From positions 1-6,925 of the forward strand of contig CAAGHA010000002.1 in NCBI GenBank assembly GCA_900769555.1: a stretch of DNA of 6,925 bases, read 5' to 3'. The notes under the pieces are model-generated. The model searched no databases. It was not told where the DNA came from and was given only the letters and a program-made list of their open reading frames with translations. The position numbers and the translations under genes were made by a program. The stretch comes from Bacteroidales bacterium. GTDB lineage: Bacteria > Bacteroidota > Bacteroidia > Bacteroidales > Paludibacteraceae. Shown here in pieces: positions 1 through 6,223 of this stretch. The first letter of the stretch is position 1. The number at the start of each line of letters is the position of its first letter.

Positions 1-50
1 AGGTTAAAAAGAATCTCAAAGATGCCGAAAATAAGAGAGTGAAACTCTAA
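1..50 (+). CDS. possible 3' end of an upstream gene (partial)
   Basis: In the frame starting at base 3 the sequence reads 15 sense codons and then TAA at 48-50, giving a Lys-rich tail that ends ENKRVKL. No family can be recognised from so short a tail. A stretch this long without a stop is not unusual by chance in this DNA. The main support is position: the reading frame ends exactly where a small hairpin and a T10 run occur, as expected for the end of a transcription unit. It could also be non-coding. Confidence 0.25.
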   Translation, partial: VKKNLKDAENKRVKL

Positions 51-60
51 TTTTTTTTTT
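36..60 (+). terminator. possible weak intrinsic terminator
   Basis: A 5-bp stem (AGAGT at 36-40, ACTCT at 44-48, loop GAA) is followed two bases later by ten T residues (51-60). The stem is short and only moderately GC-paired, so it would be a weak terminator. The long T run directly after a possible stop codon makes the reading plausible. It would end the transcript of the gene lying left of the window. Confidence 0.4.
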
Positions 61-257
61 AATAAAATTTAAACAGCTTATAAATCTGTTCTATAAATAA
101 ATGCATACTTAATTTTAGTATTCAATCCTGACTTTCATGCAGAATTCTGTTTATGAGGATTCTTTCCCGAAACATATTCCGGCTTACACTATTTTTTGCT
201 TTGATTGATACTTTAATGGTTAATTAGTAGATGTTACCTTAAGAACCTTTATTAAGA

Positions 258-294
258 TTTCTGAAACATTAATTTAACAATTAGTTTTCAGAAA
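258..294. repeat. imperfect stem-loop upstream of menG
   Basis: A 9-bp outer arm (TTTCTGAAA at 258-266, TTTCAGAAA at 286-294) continues inward through a C267-G284 pair to a second 5-bp arm (TAATT at 270-274, AATTA at 279-283) with a TAAC loop. Small bulges lie at 268-269 and 285. There is no T run on either side in the right place, so it is not an ordinary terminator. Each outer arm is itself nearly palindromic, so paired operator half-sites are an alternative to an RNA hairpin. It lies about 64 bases before the menG -7 box. No function is shown. Confidence 0.35.
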
Positions 295-357
295 AGAAGA
301 ATCAATTATAACAGTGAATTGGGTTGTATGAATTATTCTTCATTCGTATCTTTATTA

Positions 358-365
358 TATCTTTG
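358..365 (+). promoter_or_regulatory. Bacteroidota-type -7 promoter box for menG
   Basis: TATCTTTG is a perfect match to the TAnnTTTG -7 consensus of the Bacteroidota primary sigma factor, followed by C as is common. It sits 17 bases before the menG ATG, which would give a short leader. No clear TTTG -33 box is found at the usual 19-21 base spacing; the nearest TTG (324-326) is too far upstream. The promoter is therefore called on the -7 box and its location alone. Confidence 0.6.
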
Positions 366-382
366 CAACAAATTTTAGGTTT

Positions 383-1126
383 ATGACAGAATTTAAATGT
401 GAAAAGGTATTGCCTTACACAAATTCAGAAGAAGGCAAAAAGGAACAAATCTCTAAGATGTTTGATCATATTGCAGATGTATATGACCCAATGAATAGGC
501 TAATGTCTTTGGGACAAGATAAACGTTGGAGAAAAAAGGCTATTCAACGATTAGGTGACTTTTCGCCGAAACGTATTTTAGATGTTGCCACCGGAACAGG
601 AGACTTTGCTATTCAAGCTGCTCAATCTCTAAATCCCGATTATGTTTTAGGGATTGATATTTCTGAAGGAATGATGGAGGTGGGTAAACAAAAAGTGCAA
701 CAATTGGGTTTATCTGATAAAATCTTTTTTGAATATGGTGATTCAACAGCTCTATCATTGCCTTCGGATTCGTTTGATGCGGTTACAGTTGCTTTTGGAG
801 TACGTAATTTTTCTAGTCTTTCGGACGGTTTAAAACAAATGGCTCGAGTGCTAAAAAAGGGGGGCGTGGCTGCAATTTTAGAGATGACAGAACCCGAGAA
901 TGTGTTCTTTAAATTGGGCTACAAAATTTACACAAAAATCGGCATTCCTGTCTTGGCTAAATTAATGTCAGGCGAAATTAATGCTTACAATTATCTGCCA
1001 GCCTCCATCGAAGCATTTCCCCAAGGAGAAGAGATGAAAAAATTGTTGATAGAGTCCGGATTCTCAAAAGTTGAAATAAAAAAGTTTACTTTACAAACTT
1101 GTACTTTTTATTTAGCTATTAAATAA
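383..1126 (+). CDS. menG: demethylmenaquinone methyltransferase MenG/UbiE
   Basis: This enzyme transfers a methyl group from S-adenosylmethionine to demethylmenaquinone, the last step of menaquinone synthesis. It is expected in the cytoplasm, close to the membrane that holds its lipid substrate. The protein has 247 residues, normal for the family. Visible motifs are signature 1 (YDPMN...W, residues 34-49), the SAM-binding motif I (LDVATGTGDFA, 66-76), an acidic residue after the next strand (GIDIS, 90-94), AFGVRN (137-142) and signature 2 (RVLKKGG...LEMTE, 155-170). The His of signature 1 in the enterobacterial enzyme is Asp here (D46), which I recall as usual in Bacteroidota. The ATG at 383 fits the family N-terminus (a PYxxEEGKK stretch before the first helix). 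Bacteroidales generally lack ubiquinone, so MenG is the better name. A gene in the same direction follows after 64 bases. Confidence 0.95.
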   Translation: MTEFKCEKVLPYTNSEEGKKEQISKMFDHIADVYDPMNRLMSLGQDKRWRKKAIQRLGDFSPKRILDVATGTGDFAIQAAQSLNPDYVLGIDISEGMMEVGKQKVQQLGLSDKIFFEYGDSTALSLPSDSFDAVTVAFGVRNFSSLSDGLKQMARVLKKGGVAAILEMTEPENVFFKLGYKIYTKIGIPVLAKLMSGEINAYNYLPASIEAFPQGEEMKKLLIESGFSKVEIKKFTLQTCTFYLAIK

Positions 1127-1190
1127 TTATAGGTTGGTTCCATATCTACTGGTTGACGTTTATGGACATTACCTCAATTTAAACTAATTT
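1127..1190 (+). other. 64-base gap between menG and the SDR gene, with possible hairpin
   Basis: TCCATA (1139-1144) can pair with TATGGA (1161-1166), and outside it AGGT (1131-1134) with ACCT (1171-1174), leaving a 16-base loop. No T run follows, so it is not an intrinsic terminator, and no TAnnTTTG box is present. The simplest reading is read-through from menG into the SDR gene. The structure may be incidental. Confidence 0.35.
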
Positions 1191-2201
1191 ATGAAAATTT
1201 TAGTTACCGGAGCAAATGGCTTCATTGGAAGTTTTGTCATTGAAGAAGCTCAAAAACGCGGATATGAAACATACGCTGCCATGCGTTCTTCGAGCGACAA
1301 ATCGAACTTAAAGGGACTTACACCTCATTTTATCGATCTTCCATACGCTAACAAAGATAAACTAATTTCTTATCTTTCTGAATGGAAAAAGTCGTACGGA
1401 AAATGGGACTACATCGTTCATACCATGGGAGTCACCAAATGCAAAAAAAAAGAGGATTTTGAGACAGTAAATTATCTTTATACAAGAAATTTTATAGAAG
1501 CTTTGCTCGAAACAGAGATGACTCCTCAACATTTTATCTATCTGAGCAGTTTATCGGCATTCGGAGAGGGAGATTCTATCCATTTCACAGAGATAAAACC
1601 CAATGACATTCCTAATCCGAATACTTACTACGGAAAAAGCAAACTAAAAGCAGAACAATTTATTCAGACCTTAAGAGGAACTCTTCCATATACAATTCTT
1701 CGTCCTACAGGTGTATATGGTCCGAAAGAGAAAGATTATTTAGTGATGCTGAAAACGCTGCAGAAATACTTGAATCCCGGAATTGATGTGGGAATTCAAT
1801 ACATTACATTCATCTACGTAAAAGATTTGGTGGATGTAATTTTCAAAGCCTTGGAGAATGGTGCAAAAGGGAAAGCTTATTTTGTAGCTGATGGTGATGT
1901 TTGGACATCTGATGAATATGCCAAATTAGCTCAAAAACTTTTGAGGATAAAGCATGTTTTAACGCTAAAATTCCCTGCTCCTATTGTCAAAGGAATCGCA
2001 TTTATCTTTGATAAAGTAGGAGGATATTTAGGAACTACGCCAACGTTAAATTTGGACAAATACTACATCTTAACAGCTAGAAATTGGAAATGCGACATTG
2101 AACCACTCCAAAAGGATTTAGGATTTAATGCAAAGTACAATTTAGAACAAGGACTAAAAGAATCAATCGAATGGTATAAAAAAGAGGGGTGGTTAGATTG
2201 A
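1191..2201 (+). CDS. NAD-dependent epimerase/dehydratase family protein (extended SDR)
   Basis: This 336-residue protein is an extended short-chain dehydrogenase/reductase. It shows the N-terminal dinucleotide motif TGANGFIG (residues 6-13), a catalytic-region SSLSAFG (119-125), the YxxxK catalytic pair (Y147, K151) and the RPTGVYGP segment (171-178) typical of the epimerase/3-beta-hydroxysteroid dehydrogenase group. There is no signal peptide or clear membrane segment, so it should act in the cytoplasm. The C-terminal part (about 240-336), which sets substrate choice, does not identify a substrate. Members act on nucleotide sugars, sterols and other lipids. A role as a lipid ketone reductase, such as 3-ketosphinganine reduction in Bacteroidales sphingolipid synthesis, is only a hypothesis. 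The start ATG lies directly before the Rossmann strand, as expected. It follows menG in the same direction and is probably transcribed with it. Confidence 0.85.
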   Translation: MKILVTGANGFIGSFVIEEAQKRGYETYAAMRSSSDKSNLKGLTPHFIDLPYANKDKLISYLSEWKKSYGKWDYIVHTMGVTKCKKKEDFETVNYLYTRNFIEALLETEMTPQHFIYLSSLSAFGEGDSIHFTEIKPNDIPNPNTYYGKSKLKAEQFIQTLRGTLPYTILRPTGVYGPKEKDYLVMLKTLQKYLNPGIDVGIQYITFIYVKDLVDVIFKALENGAKGKAYFVADGDVWTSDEYAKLAQKLLRIKHVLTLKFPAPIVKGIAFIFDKVGGYLGTTPTLNLDKYYILTARNWKCDIEPLQKDLGFNAKYNLEQGLKESIEWYKKEGWLD

Positions 2202-2221
2202 TATCCCCACTTGCTTTTTTT
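2178..2221. terminator. bidirectional intrinsic terminator between convergent genes
   Basis: GGGG (2186-2189) pairs with CCCC (2205-2208), and outside an A-A mismatch AAG (2182-2184) pairs with CTT (2210-2212). The stem is preceded by A6 (2178-2183) and followed, after GC, by T7 (2215-2221). Read on the + strand it ends the menG/SDR unit. Read on the - strand it gives the same hairpin followed by six T residues, and would end the beta-helix gene unit. The left arm and the loop lie inside the last codons of the SDR gene, so the hairpin spans its stop codon. Confidence 0.65.
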
Positions 2222-2223
2222 GC

Positions 2224-4173
2224 CTAATTCATAGTACTCTCCTTGACAAACTTTGCCACCTTGACTTCTTTTCCATCTATCAATCGCAACCAATAAATAC
2301 CCTGTAAAAGGTGAGAAACCTCGATTGTTCCGCCTGCAGTCCTGCCGCTCATTACCAAACATCCATCCACCGAATAGATTTGATAACTCACATCTTCTGC
2401 AATTCCTGTTTTTAGATAGCTAGAAACTAGATTCGGTGTAAGCACAATGATTTTAGAACTTACATTGTCCGCTATTTTAGAGTCATTGAAAGTGGCACAA
2501 TAGACCTCGCTCAAATTACTTGTGGCACGACATGGATAGGTGGCTGTGGCGGTAAAGCAAAGTGAGCCGTCTTTGTCTTTTACACTCTCCACCGGAATGG
2601 AAAATGAAAAGCCTCCTGCAGGATCTGTCTCCACTCTGCCTAAAAACGCTTCTGCCGTCTGCGGAGCGCCTGATGTGTAAAACAGTTCTATGGTTGCAAT
2701 TGAATCAACCTTGCCCGCAACAATTATGTTGTCTCCTTGTTTGCTGACATTCGTGATTACCGGCACTGACAATGGCTTTACGTTGCAAATGGCAGAGTCT
2801 TTGGTCTCCAAAAACAAATTCTCCGAAATGGAAATATTCAAACGAGTACTATCTATTCTAATTGCCTTAGGTGAACTCTGCAAAAAGGTGTTATTGCGTA
2901 TTGTTATCTTCGGATCCGGATCATAATAGCAGCCGTCTTTTATCCAAAATTTTAAATTGTACCCTAATTCGGATTCCAACCACAAATCTCCATGCTTGTT
3001 AGGGAACTTTTCCTCTCCTTTGAATCCAAATGAATTCTGCTCTATCAACAATGTATCACTACCTTGGTCATAGAGTGCATAGGCATTTACTCCTAAATAA
3101 TCACTAACACCGTTTATTCCATAGAACACATTGTTTCGTAGAACAGTATGCGAAGCATCCACGATAACTCCTGATCCTCCAAATTCAGGAGATCCGAAAA
3201 CATTATTTTCAAAATGAAGTTTGCTGTAATAGTTAGAGTAGCGCTGGCGGAGTGTCTTTACATCTTCCCATCCGGAACCATATATCTCGCTATTCGTTAT
3301 GGAAACCTCCGATCCATCCATATAACACTGGAAACCATACCAGCCGCTGTTTATTATACGGCAACTATCTATTAAGACTTCGGCTTGACAATTATCATCA
3401 CACCCAATATCTATAGCATCACACTTTGTATCAATAAACTCACATCTGGAAAATATCATCTCGGCAGAATTACCTACAAATCCAAAATAGCATTTTTCAA
3501 AAAGACATTTTTTTACCTCCAACAATGGTGTATTTTTCACCTTTCCTCCAGCCACCACATTAGAAAATACATTAGTAAAGTGACTTTCATATAATTTCAA
3601 CGTATGCCAAGACTCTACTTCATTTTCATAATAACTCGTAATACAATCTGAAACAATGGAATCAAAGGTGCAGCCTGCAACAACAATATCCACAGAAGAG
3701 CCTCTCGCTTTAATAGCACTTTCAAGGTACTTGAAGTCGCAATCTCTCAAAACAAATTCTCCACGAGTTGAATCTACATTTGCAAATCCTTCTAACTCAT
3801 TGATTGAGCGTTTAAACGTTCGTCTTTGAAACTTCAGGTCTTCAAAAACAACCGAATCAAGCTCATACTTTCCGAGGTCAAAAAGCACATACTTTTCCGC
3901 AGAAGGGACTACTACAACCTTTCCTCCATCATTGCTCCGTCCATCTATTTTTACTGAAGAGGTTATCTGTATGGTGGTGTCCAAAAACACCGTGTCTGCC
4001 GATGACAGCGCAAACTCTACAATAGAGGTCTCCTCCTCTTGGCTGGCCTGTTCTACAGCCCAGCGTAAAGACCCTTCAACTCCGTCTTTGGTTGTTGTCA
4101 CCGTATAGGTGGCAGCAACTGCAGACAAACAACCTGATATCGTCAACAATACGCAGATAAACGCTCTTCTCAT
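2224..4173 (-). CDS. secreted right-handed beta-helix protein with Ig-like domain and T9SS type A sorting domain
   Basis: This 649-residue protein appears to be exported and then carried to the cell surface by the type IX secretion system. Residues 1-21 form a signal peptide (MRR, hydrophobic core, AVAA). The mature start TYTVTTTKDG...GSLRWAV (22-40) is the conserved opening of many bacterial beta-helix surface proteins. Residues about 90-460 form the helix: a C/S/N-x-F/I pattern recurs at 145, 168, 197, 223, 244, 271, 295, 324, 348, 380, 428 and 452. Residues about 472-563 resemble the Ig-like module that commonly follows such helices (IELFYTSG, LGRVETDPAGGFSFSI, ITATATD-like segment). Residues 572-649 match the T9SS type A tail (VDG at 602-604, LLQGIYWLRL at 622-631, KVAKFVK at 638-644), although the usual PNP motif is reduced to PN. 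An ISGC sequence at residues 12-15 also fits a lipobox. No catalytic residues of a polysaccharide lyase or hydrolase are recognisable, so adhesion, glycan binding or an enzyme role are all open. The gene lies 71 bases downstream of the DUF4348-like gene. Confidence 0.85.
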   Translation of the reverse strand: MRRAFICVLLTISGCLSAVAATYTVTTTKDGVEGSLRWAVEQASQEEETSIVEFALSSADTVFLDTTIQITSSVKIDGRSNDGGKVVVVPSAEKYVLFDLGKYELDSVVFEDLKFQRRTFKRSINELEGFANVDSTRGEFVLRDCDFKYLESAIKARGSSVDIVVAGCTFDSIVSDCITSYYENEVESWHTLKLYESHFTNVFSNVVAGGKVKNTPLLEVKKCLFEKCYFGFVGNSAEMIFSRCEFIDTKCDAIDIGCDDNCQAEVLIDSCRIINSGWYGFQCYMDGSEVSITNSEIYGSGWEDVKTLRQRYSNYYSKLHFENNVFGSPEFGGSGVIVDASHTVLRNNVFYGINGVSDYLGVNAYALYDQGSDTLLIEQNSFGFKGEEKFPNKHGDLWLESELGYNLKFWIKDGCYYDPDPKITIRNNTFLQSSPKAIRIDSTRLNISISENLFLETKDSAICNVKPLSVPVITNVSKQGDNIIVAGKVDSIATIELFYTSGAPQTAEAFLGRVETDPAGGFSFSIPVESVKDKDGSLCFTATATYPCRATSNLSEVYCATFNDSKIADNVSSKIIVLTPNLVSSYLKTGIAEDVSYQIYSVDGCLVMSGRTAGGTIEVSHLLQGIYWLRLIDGKEVKVAKFVKESTMN

Positions 4174-4244
4174 GATTTATTTCTTTATAAATGTTCCTAC
4201 TTTTTTACTATTTTTCCCTTTTAGCTGTCAGTAATTCCCACTAA

Positions 4245-4919
4245 TTACTTCTCATACTTTTCAATCAAATACCACTGCTTATTGATCCGAATAAAGTTGA
4301 ATACTTGAGTCAACCTTCCCTTTTGATATATATATATTTTCCGATTATTAACCTCCCTATCAGGATGTAAAAAAATAATTTGAGGATACTGTTTAGCAAA
4401 ATTTAAATGCTCCCAATCTCTTGGAAGAAGCAACTTTTTCTTCTCCTTAGGATTAGGACGAGTCACCGGCAATGGAAATATCGTATGATTTATCTGAAAA
4501 TTATTATTGATAGAAAATTGTGCTAAAAAATCAATAAATTCTTTTTGATACAAAGTTGAATAAGATTCTAACTTGTGTTGCGTCAACTTCCAACCATTAT
4601 TCAATTTTAAAAATTGAAACTTAGTCATTTGTTTTGAAGCAAAAGAATAGGATGCTGCCCAATTCTCTGAATCAGAGACTTTATGGTTCAAAGAATCTGA
4701 ACATACAATGATAAAATCGCCTTGATTTTCCAAATAAAAAGGTTTGTATGAACGAGCATTCCGAATTGTTGTTCCTGATATATTTAAAGGAAACTTTACC
4801 TTATCCACCTGTTCTGCAGGATGAAGAAGAAAGTCTAAATAAAAAGACGAAAATTCTTGCCCCCATAAATTATGTACAAGCAACATCGATATTAAAATGA
4901 CCCAAACTTTCTTATACAT
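4245..4919 (-). CDS. secreted DUF4348-like protein with internal duplication
   Basis: This 224-residue exported protein of unknown function resembles the DUF4348 family of Bacteroidota. Residues 1-20 are a signal peptide (MYKK, hydrophobic core, LWG), with Gln at the predicted mature N-terminus (Q21), in keeping with the Gln preference at that site reported for Bacteroidota. There is no lipobox Cys and no T9SS tail, so a periplasmic location is most likely. The mature protein is two similar halves: EFxxFxxxF at 22-30 and 127-135, FPL at 43-45 and 148-150, and FxF...W at 101-110 and 207-216. The aromatic-rich repeat ending in a Trp-hydrophobic strand recalls small cone-like folds such as NTF2, but this is a guess from pattern only. 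The ATG gives a proper signal peptide. It is likely co-transcribed with the downstream beta-helix gene, since no terminator or promoter is evident in the 71-base gap. Confidence 0.75.
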   Translation of the reverse strand: MYKKVWVILISMLLVHNLWGQEFSSFYLDFLLHPAEQVDKVKFPLNISGTTIRNARSYKPFYLENQGDFIIVCSDSLNHKVSDSENWAASYSFASKQMTKFQFLKLNNGWKLTQHKLESYSTLYQKEFIDFLAQFSINNNFQINHTIFPLPVTRPNPKEKKKLLLPRDWEHLNFAKQYPQIIFLHPDREVNNRKIYIYQKGRLTQVFNFIRINKQWYLIEKYEK

Positions 4920-4924
4920 TCTGC

Positions 4925-4940
4925 AATTTTAATTAAAATT
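4925..4940. repeat. 16-bp perfect palindrome just upstream of the DUF4348-like gene
   Basis: AATTTTAATTAAAATT is a perfect palindrome made only of A and T, starting 6 bases upstream of the gene's ATG. It could be an operator, or fold in the mRNA over the ribosome-binding region. It may also be a chance product of very AT-rich DNA. No function is shown. Confidence 0.4.
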
Positions 4941-5054
4941 AAACGAATGATACGTTATTAAAATCTGTTCGACTTAGTTAGAGATGTCAATTTTTATTAA
5001 ATAAAACTATACTATATCAAGAGTAAAACAATTTCTAACCATCGAAATATTTTC

Positions 5055-5062
5055 CAAAAATA
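5055..5062 (-). promoter_or_regulatory. possible -7 box for the DUF4348-like/beta-helix unit
   Basis: Read on the - strand this is TATTTTTG, which fits TAnnTTTG. It lies in the 195-base gap between the Sel1-repeat gene and the DUF4348-like gene, and would give a leader of about 130 bases. No -33 box is seen at the expected spacing, and the DNA is so AT-rich that a chance match is quite possible. Confidence 0.25.
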
Positions 5063-5114
5063 AGAATTTAGTTCGAAATGAAAAAAAGTAATTCCTCCTT
5101 TCTTGTTAATAAAT

Positions 5115-6221
5115 CTATATTTTTGAACTATTTTTTGATTTACCTAATCTTTTCAGAGCTAAATGATGACCACAATTTGCAGATTTCTCGTACCATTTCA
5201 TCGCTGTCTCAGGATTCACTTCGCCTAACCATCCCTCTTCAAAAGCTTGTCCTATTCTATAATAAGCATAAGGGTCATCCGACAATAGAAAGGCCTCGTA
5301 AGCCTCTTTCAAAGATATGGCTACCGCTCCACACCCTTTTCTGTATATATCTCCCAAATTAACCGGTGCATAATATTTTTCGCCCTGCTTTATTGCTTGC
5401 CGATACCAATAAACCGCCTTTTCTCCATCAACAGAAACCCCAACTCCTTCCTGAAAGAGGGTTCCTATATCATTCAGAACAACAGGATCAAGATTTTCTC
5501 CCTTTTCATAGCTATCTGCAAGTTTTAACAATAGATCAACATCCTCCTGAGAAAAACTATCATAGGTCTCTTCTCCATCAATCTGCCACGACTTAACCTT
5601 TGCAATAGAAATATGTTGCGGTACTTCTACATCAATCTCCTCATCATTCACCCCTTCTTCATAAAACTTATCAACCAACTCAATCGGCGCAATTTTAATT
5701 TTTCTATTTCGCATTAAATAACTGATATACCCATATATCCTCGGGGTGGAAGAATAAATCGAGACTCCATATTGAGCCAAATATTCGGTTGAAATAGCGA
5801 CATAACCTTCAATATAAGCCTCAATCCAATAAAAAGTTGATAGAGATAAACAACATTTTAAATAGGCTACCCCCTCTGCAATATGTTCCTCAATCCACTC
5901 TTCATCAAAAAGCTTAAAAGGATTCTTCCCCTGCAAACGATTACCATTCCCCAAATAATGAAGTAAAGTATCAACTAAATAGGGGAAAAATCTATGATCA
6001 TCCATTGATGCAAATGGATCGATATACAAATGACACAACTCATCATCAACCTCTAAGACAAAATAGGTATTTGAAAAATTCGCTCTGACAAAATAATATA
6101 TCCAACCACCAGATTCAACCTCAATAACATACAATAATCTGACATTGCAATCCGTTAACAATTCAAAAAATTGCAAATGATTAAATTTAAAATCGATGGG
6201 TAATTCTGTCGAAAATGTCAT
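5115..6221 (-). CDS. Sel1-like repeat protein with unrecognised N-terminal region
   Basis: The protein has 368 residues and no signal peptide or membrane segment, so it should be cytoplasmic. The first 240 or so residues do not match a family I can name; they are acidic and rich in aromatic residues (GGWIYYFVRAN near 38-48, STFYWIEAYIEGY near 128-140). Residues about 247-353 hold three Sel1-like/TPR-like repeats: 247-281 (LNDIGTLFQEG..., KAVYWYRQA), 282-315 (VNLGDIYRKG, a degenerate second helix) and 316-353 (YRIGQAFEEGW, ETAMKWYEKSA), then the start of a fourth. Such repeats usually hold protein partners. The start chosen is ATG at 6221, not the TTG at 6227 that would overlap the upstream TGA, because the Shine-Dalgarno-like AAGGGAG fits only the ATG. 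It follows the DUF2461 gene by 2 bases, which suggests translational coupling. Function is unknown. Confidence 0.75.
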   Translation of the reverse strand: MTFSTELPIDFKFNHLQFFELLTDCNVRLLYVIEVESGGWIYYFVRANFSNTYFVLEVDDELCHLYIDPFASMDDHRFFPYLVDTLLHYLGNGNRLQGKNPFKLFDEEWIEEHIAEGVAYLKCCLSLSTFYWIEAYIEGYVAISTEYLAQYGVSIYSSTPRIYGYISYLMRNRKIKIAPIELVDKFYEEGVNDEEIDVEVPQHISIAKVKSWQIDGEETYDSFSQEDVDLLLKLADSYEKGENLDPVVLNDIGTLFQEGVGVSVDGEKAVYWYRQAIKQGEKYYAPVNLGDIYRKGCGAVAISLKEAYEAFLLSDDPYAYYRIGQAFEEGWLGEVNPETAMKWYEKSANCGHHLALKRLGKSKNSSKI

Positions 6222-6223
6222 AA

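Larger units (their letters stand above)
51..382. other. 332-base intergenic region upstream of menG
   Basis: No credible ORF or tRNA is visible on either strand. The region is very AT-rich and contains several short inverted repeats: AACAG/CTGTT at 72-76/86-90, ATACT/AGTAT at 105-109/117-121, and the longer stem-loop at 258-294. It ends in the promoter-like element just before menG. The short repeats are of a size expected by chance. Only the 258-294 structure and the -7 box are worth separate entries. Confidence 0.6.

Noticed and set aside
72..121. Short inverted repeats (72-76/86-90 and 105-109/117-121) as possible attachment or operator sites
   Set aside because: Five-base arms are expected by chance in DNA of this composition, and there is no integrase, tRNA or direct-repeat context.
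482..529. His-to-Asp change in UbiE signature 1 as a possible inactivating change
   Set aside because: As I recall, Asp or other residues are usual at this position in Bacteroidota homologues, and all other SAM-binding motifs are intact.
2063..2362. 99-residue ORF on the - strand across the convergent gene ends
   Set aside because: It overlaps the 3' ends of both the SDR and beta-helix genes and the terminator, and its protein has no recognisable pattern. It is a shadow ORF.
2562..2926. Two overlapping + strand ORFs of 61 and 78 residues
   Set aside because: Both are antisense to the beta-helix gene and show no family features.
3385..3594. 69-residue + strand ORF
   Set aside because: It is antisense to the beta-helix coils, with composition set by the AT-rich core.
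5042..5079. TCGAAAT repeated at 5042-5048 and 5073-5079
   Set aside because: Seven bases twice in a very AT-rich gap, not near a promoter element I trust; most likely chance.
5078..5362. 94-residue + strand ORF with a hydrophobic, signal-like start
   Set aside because: About 250 of its bases are antisense to the Sel1-repeat gene, whose repeats are clear in the other strand. The hydrophobic start comes from AT-rich DNA, and the rest lacks any domain pattern. A short + strand transcript cannot be excluded but nothing supports it.
5366..5596. 76-residue + strand ORF
   Set aside because: It is antisense to the Sel1-repeat coding region and has no recognisable features.
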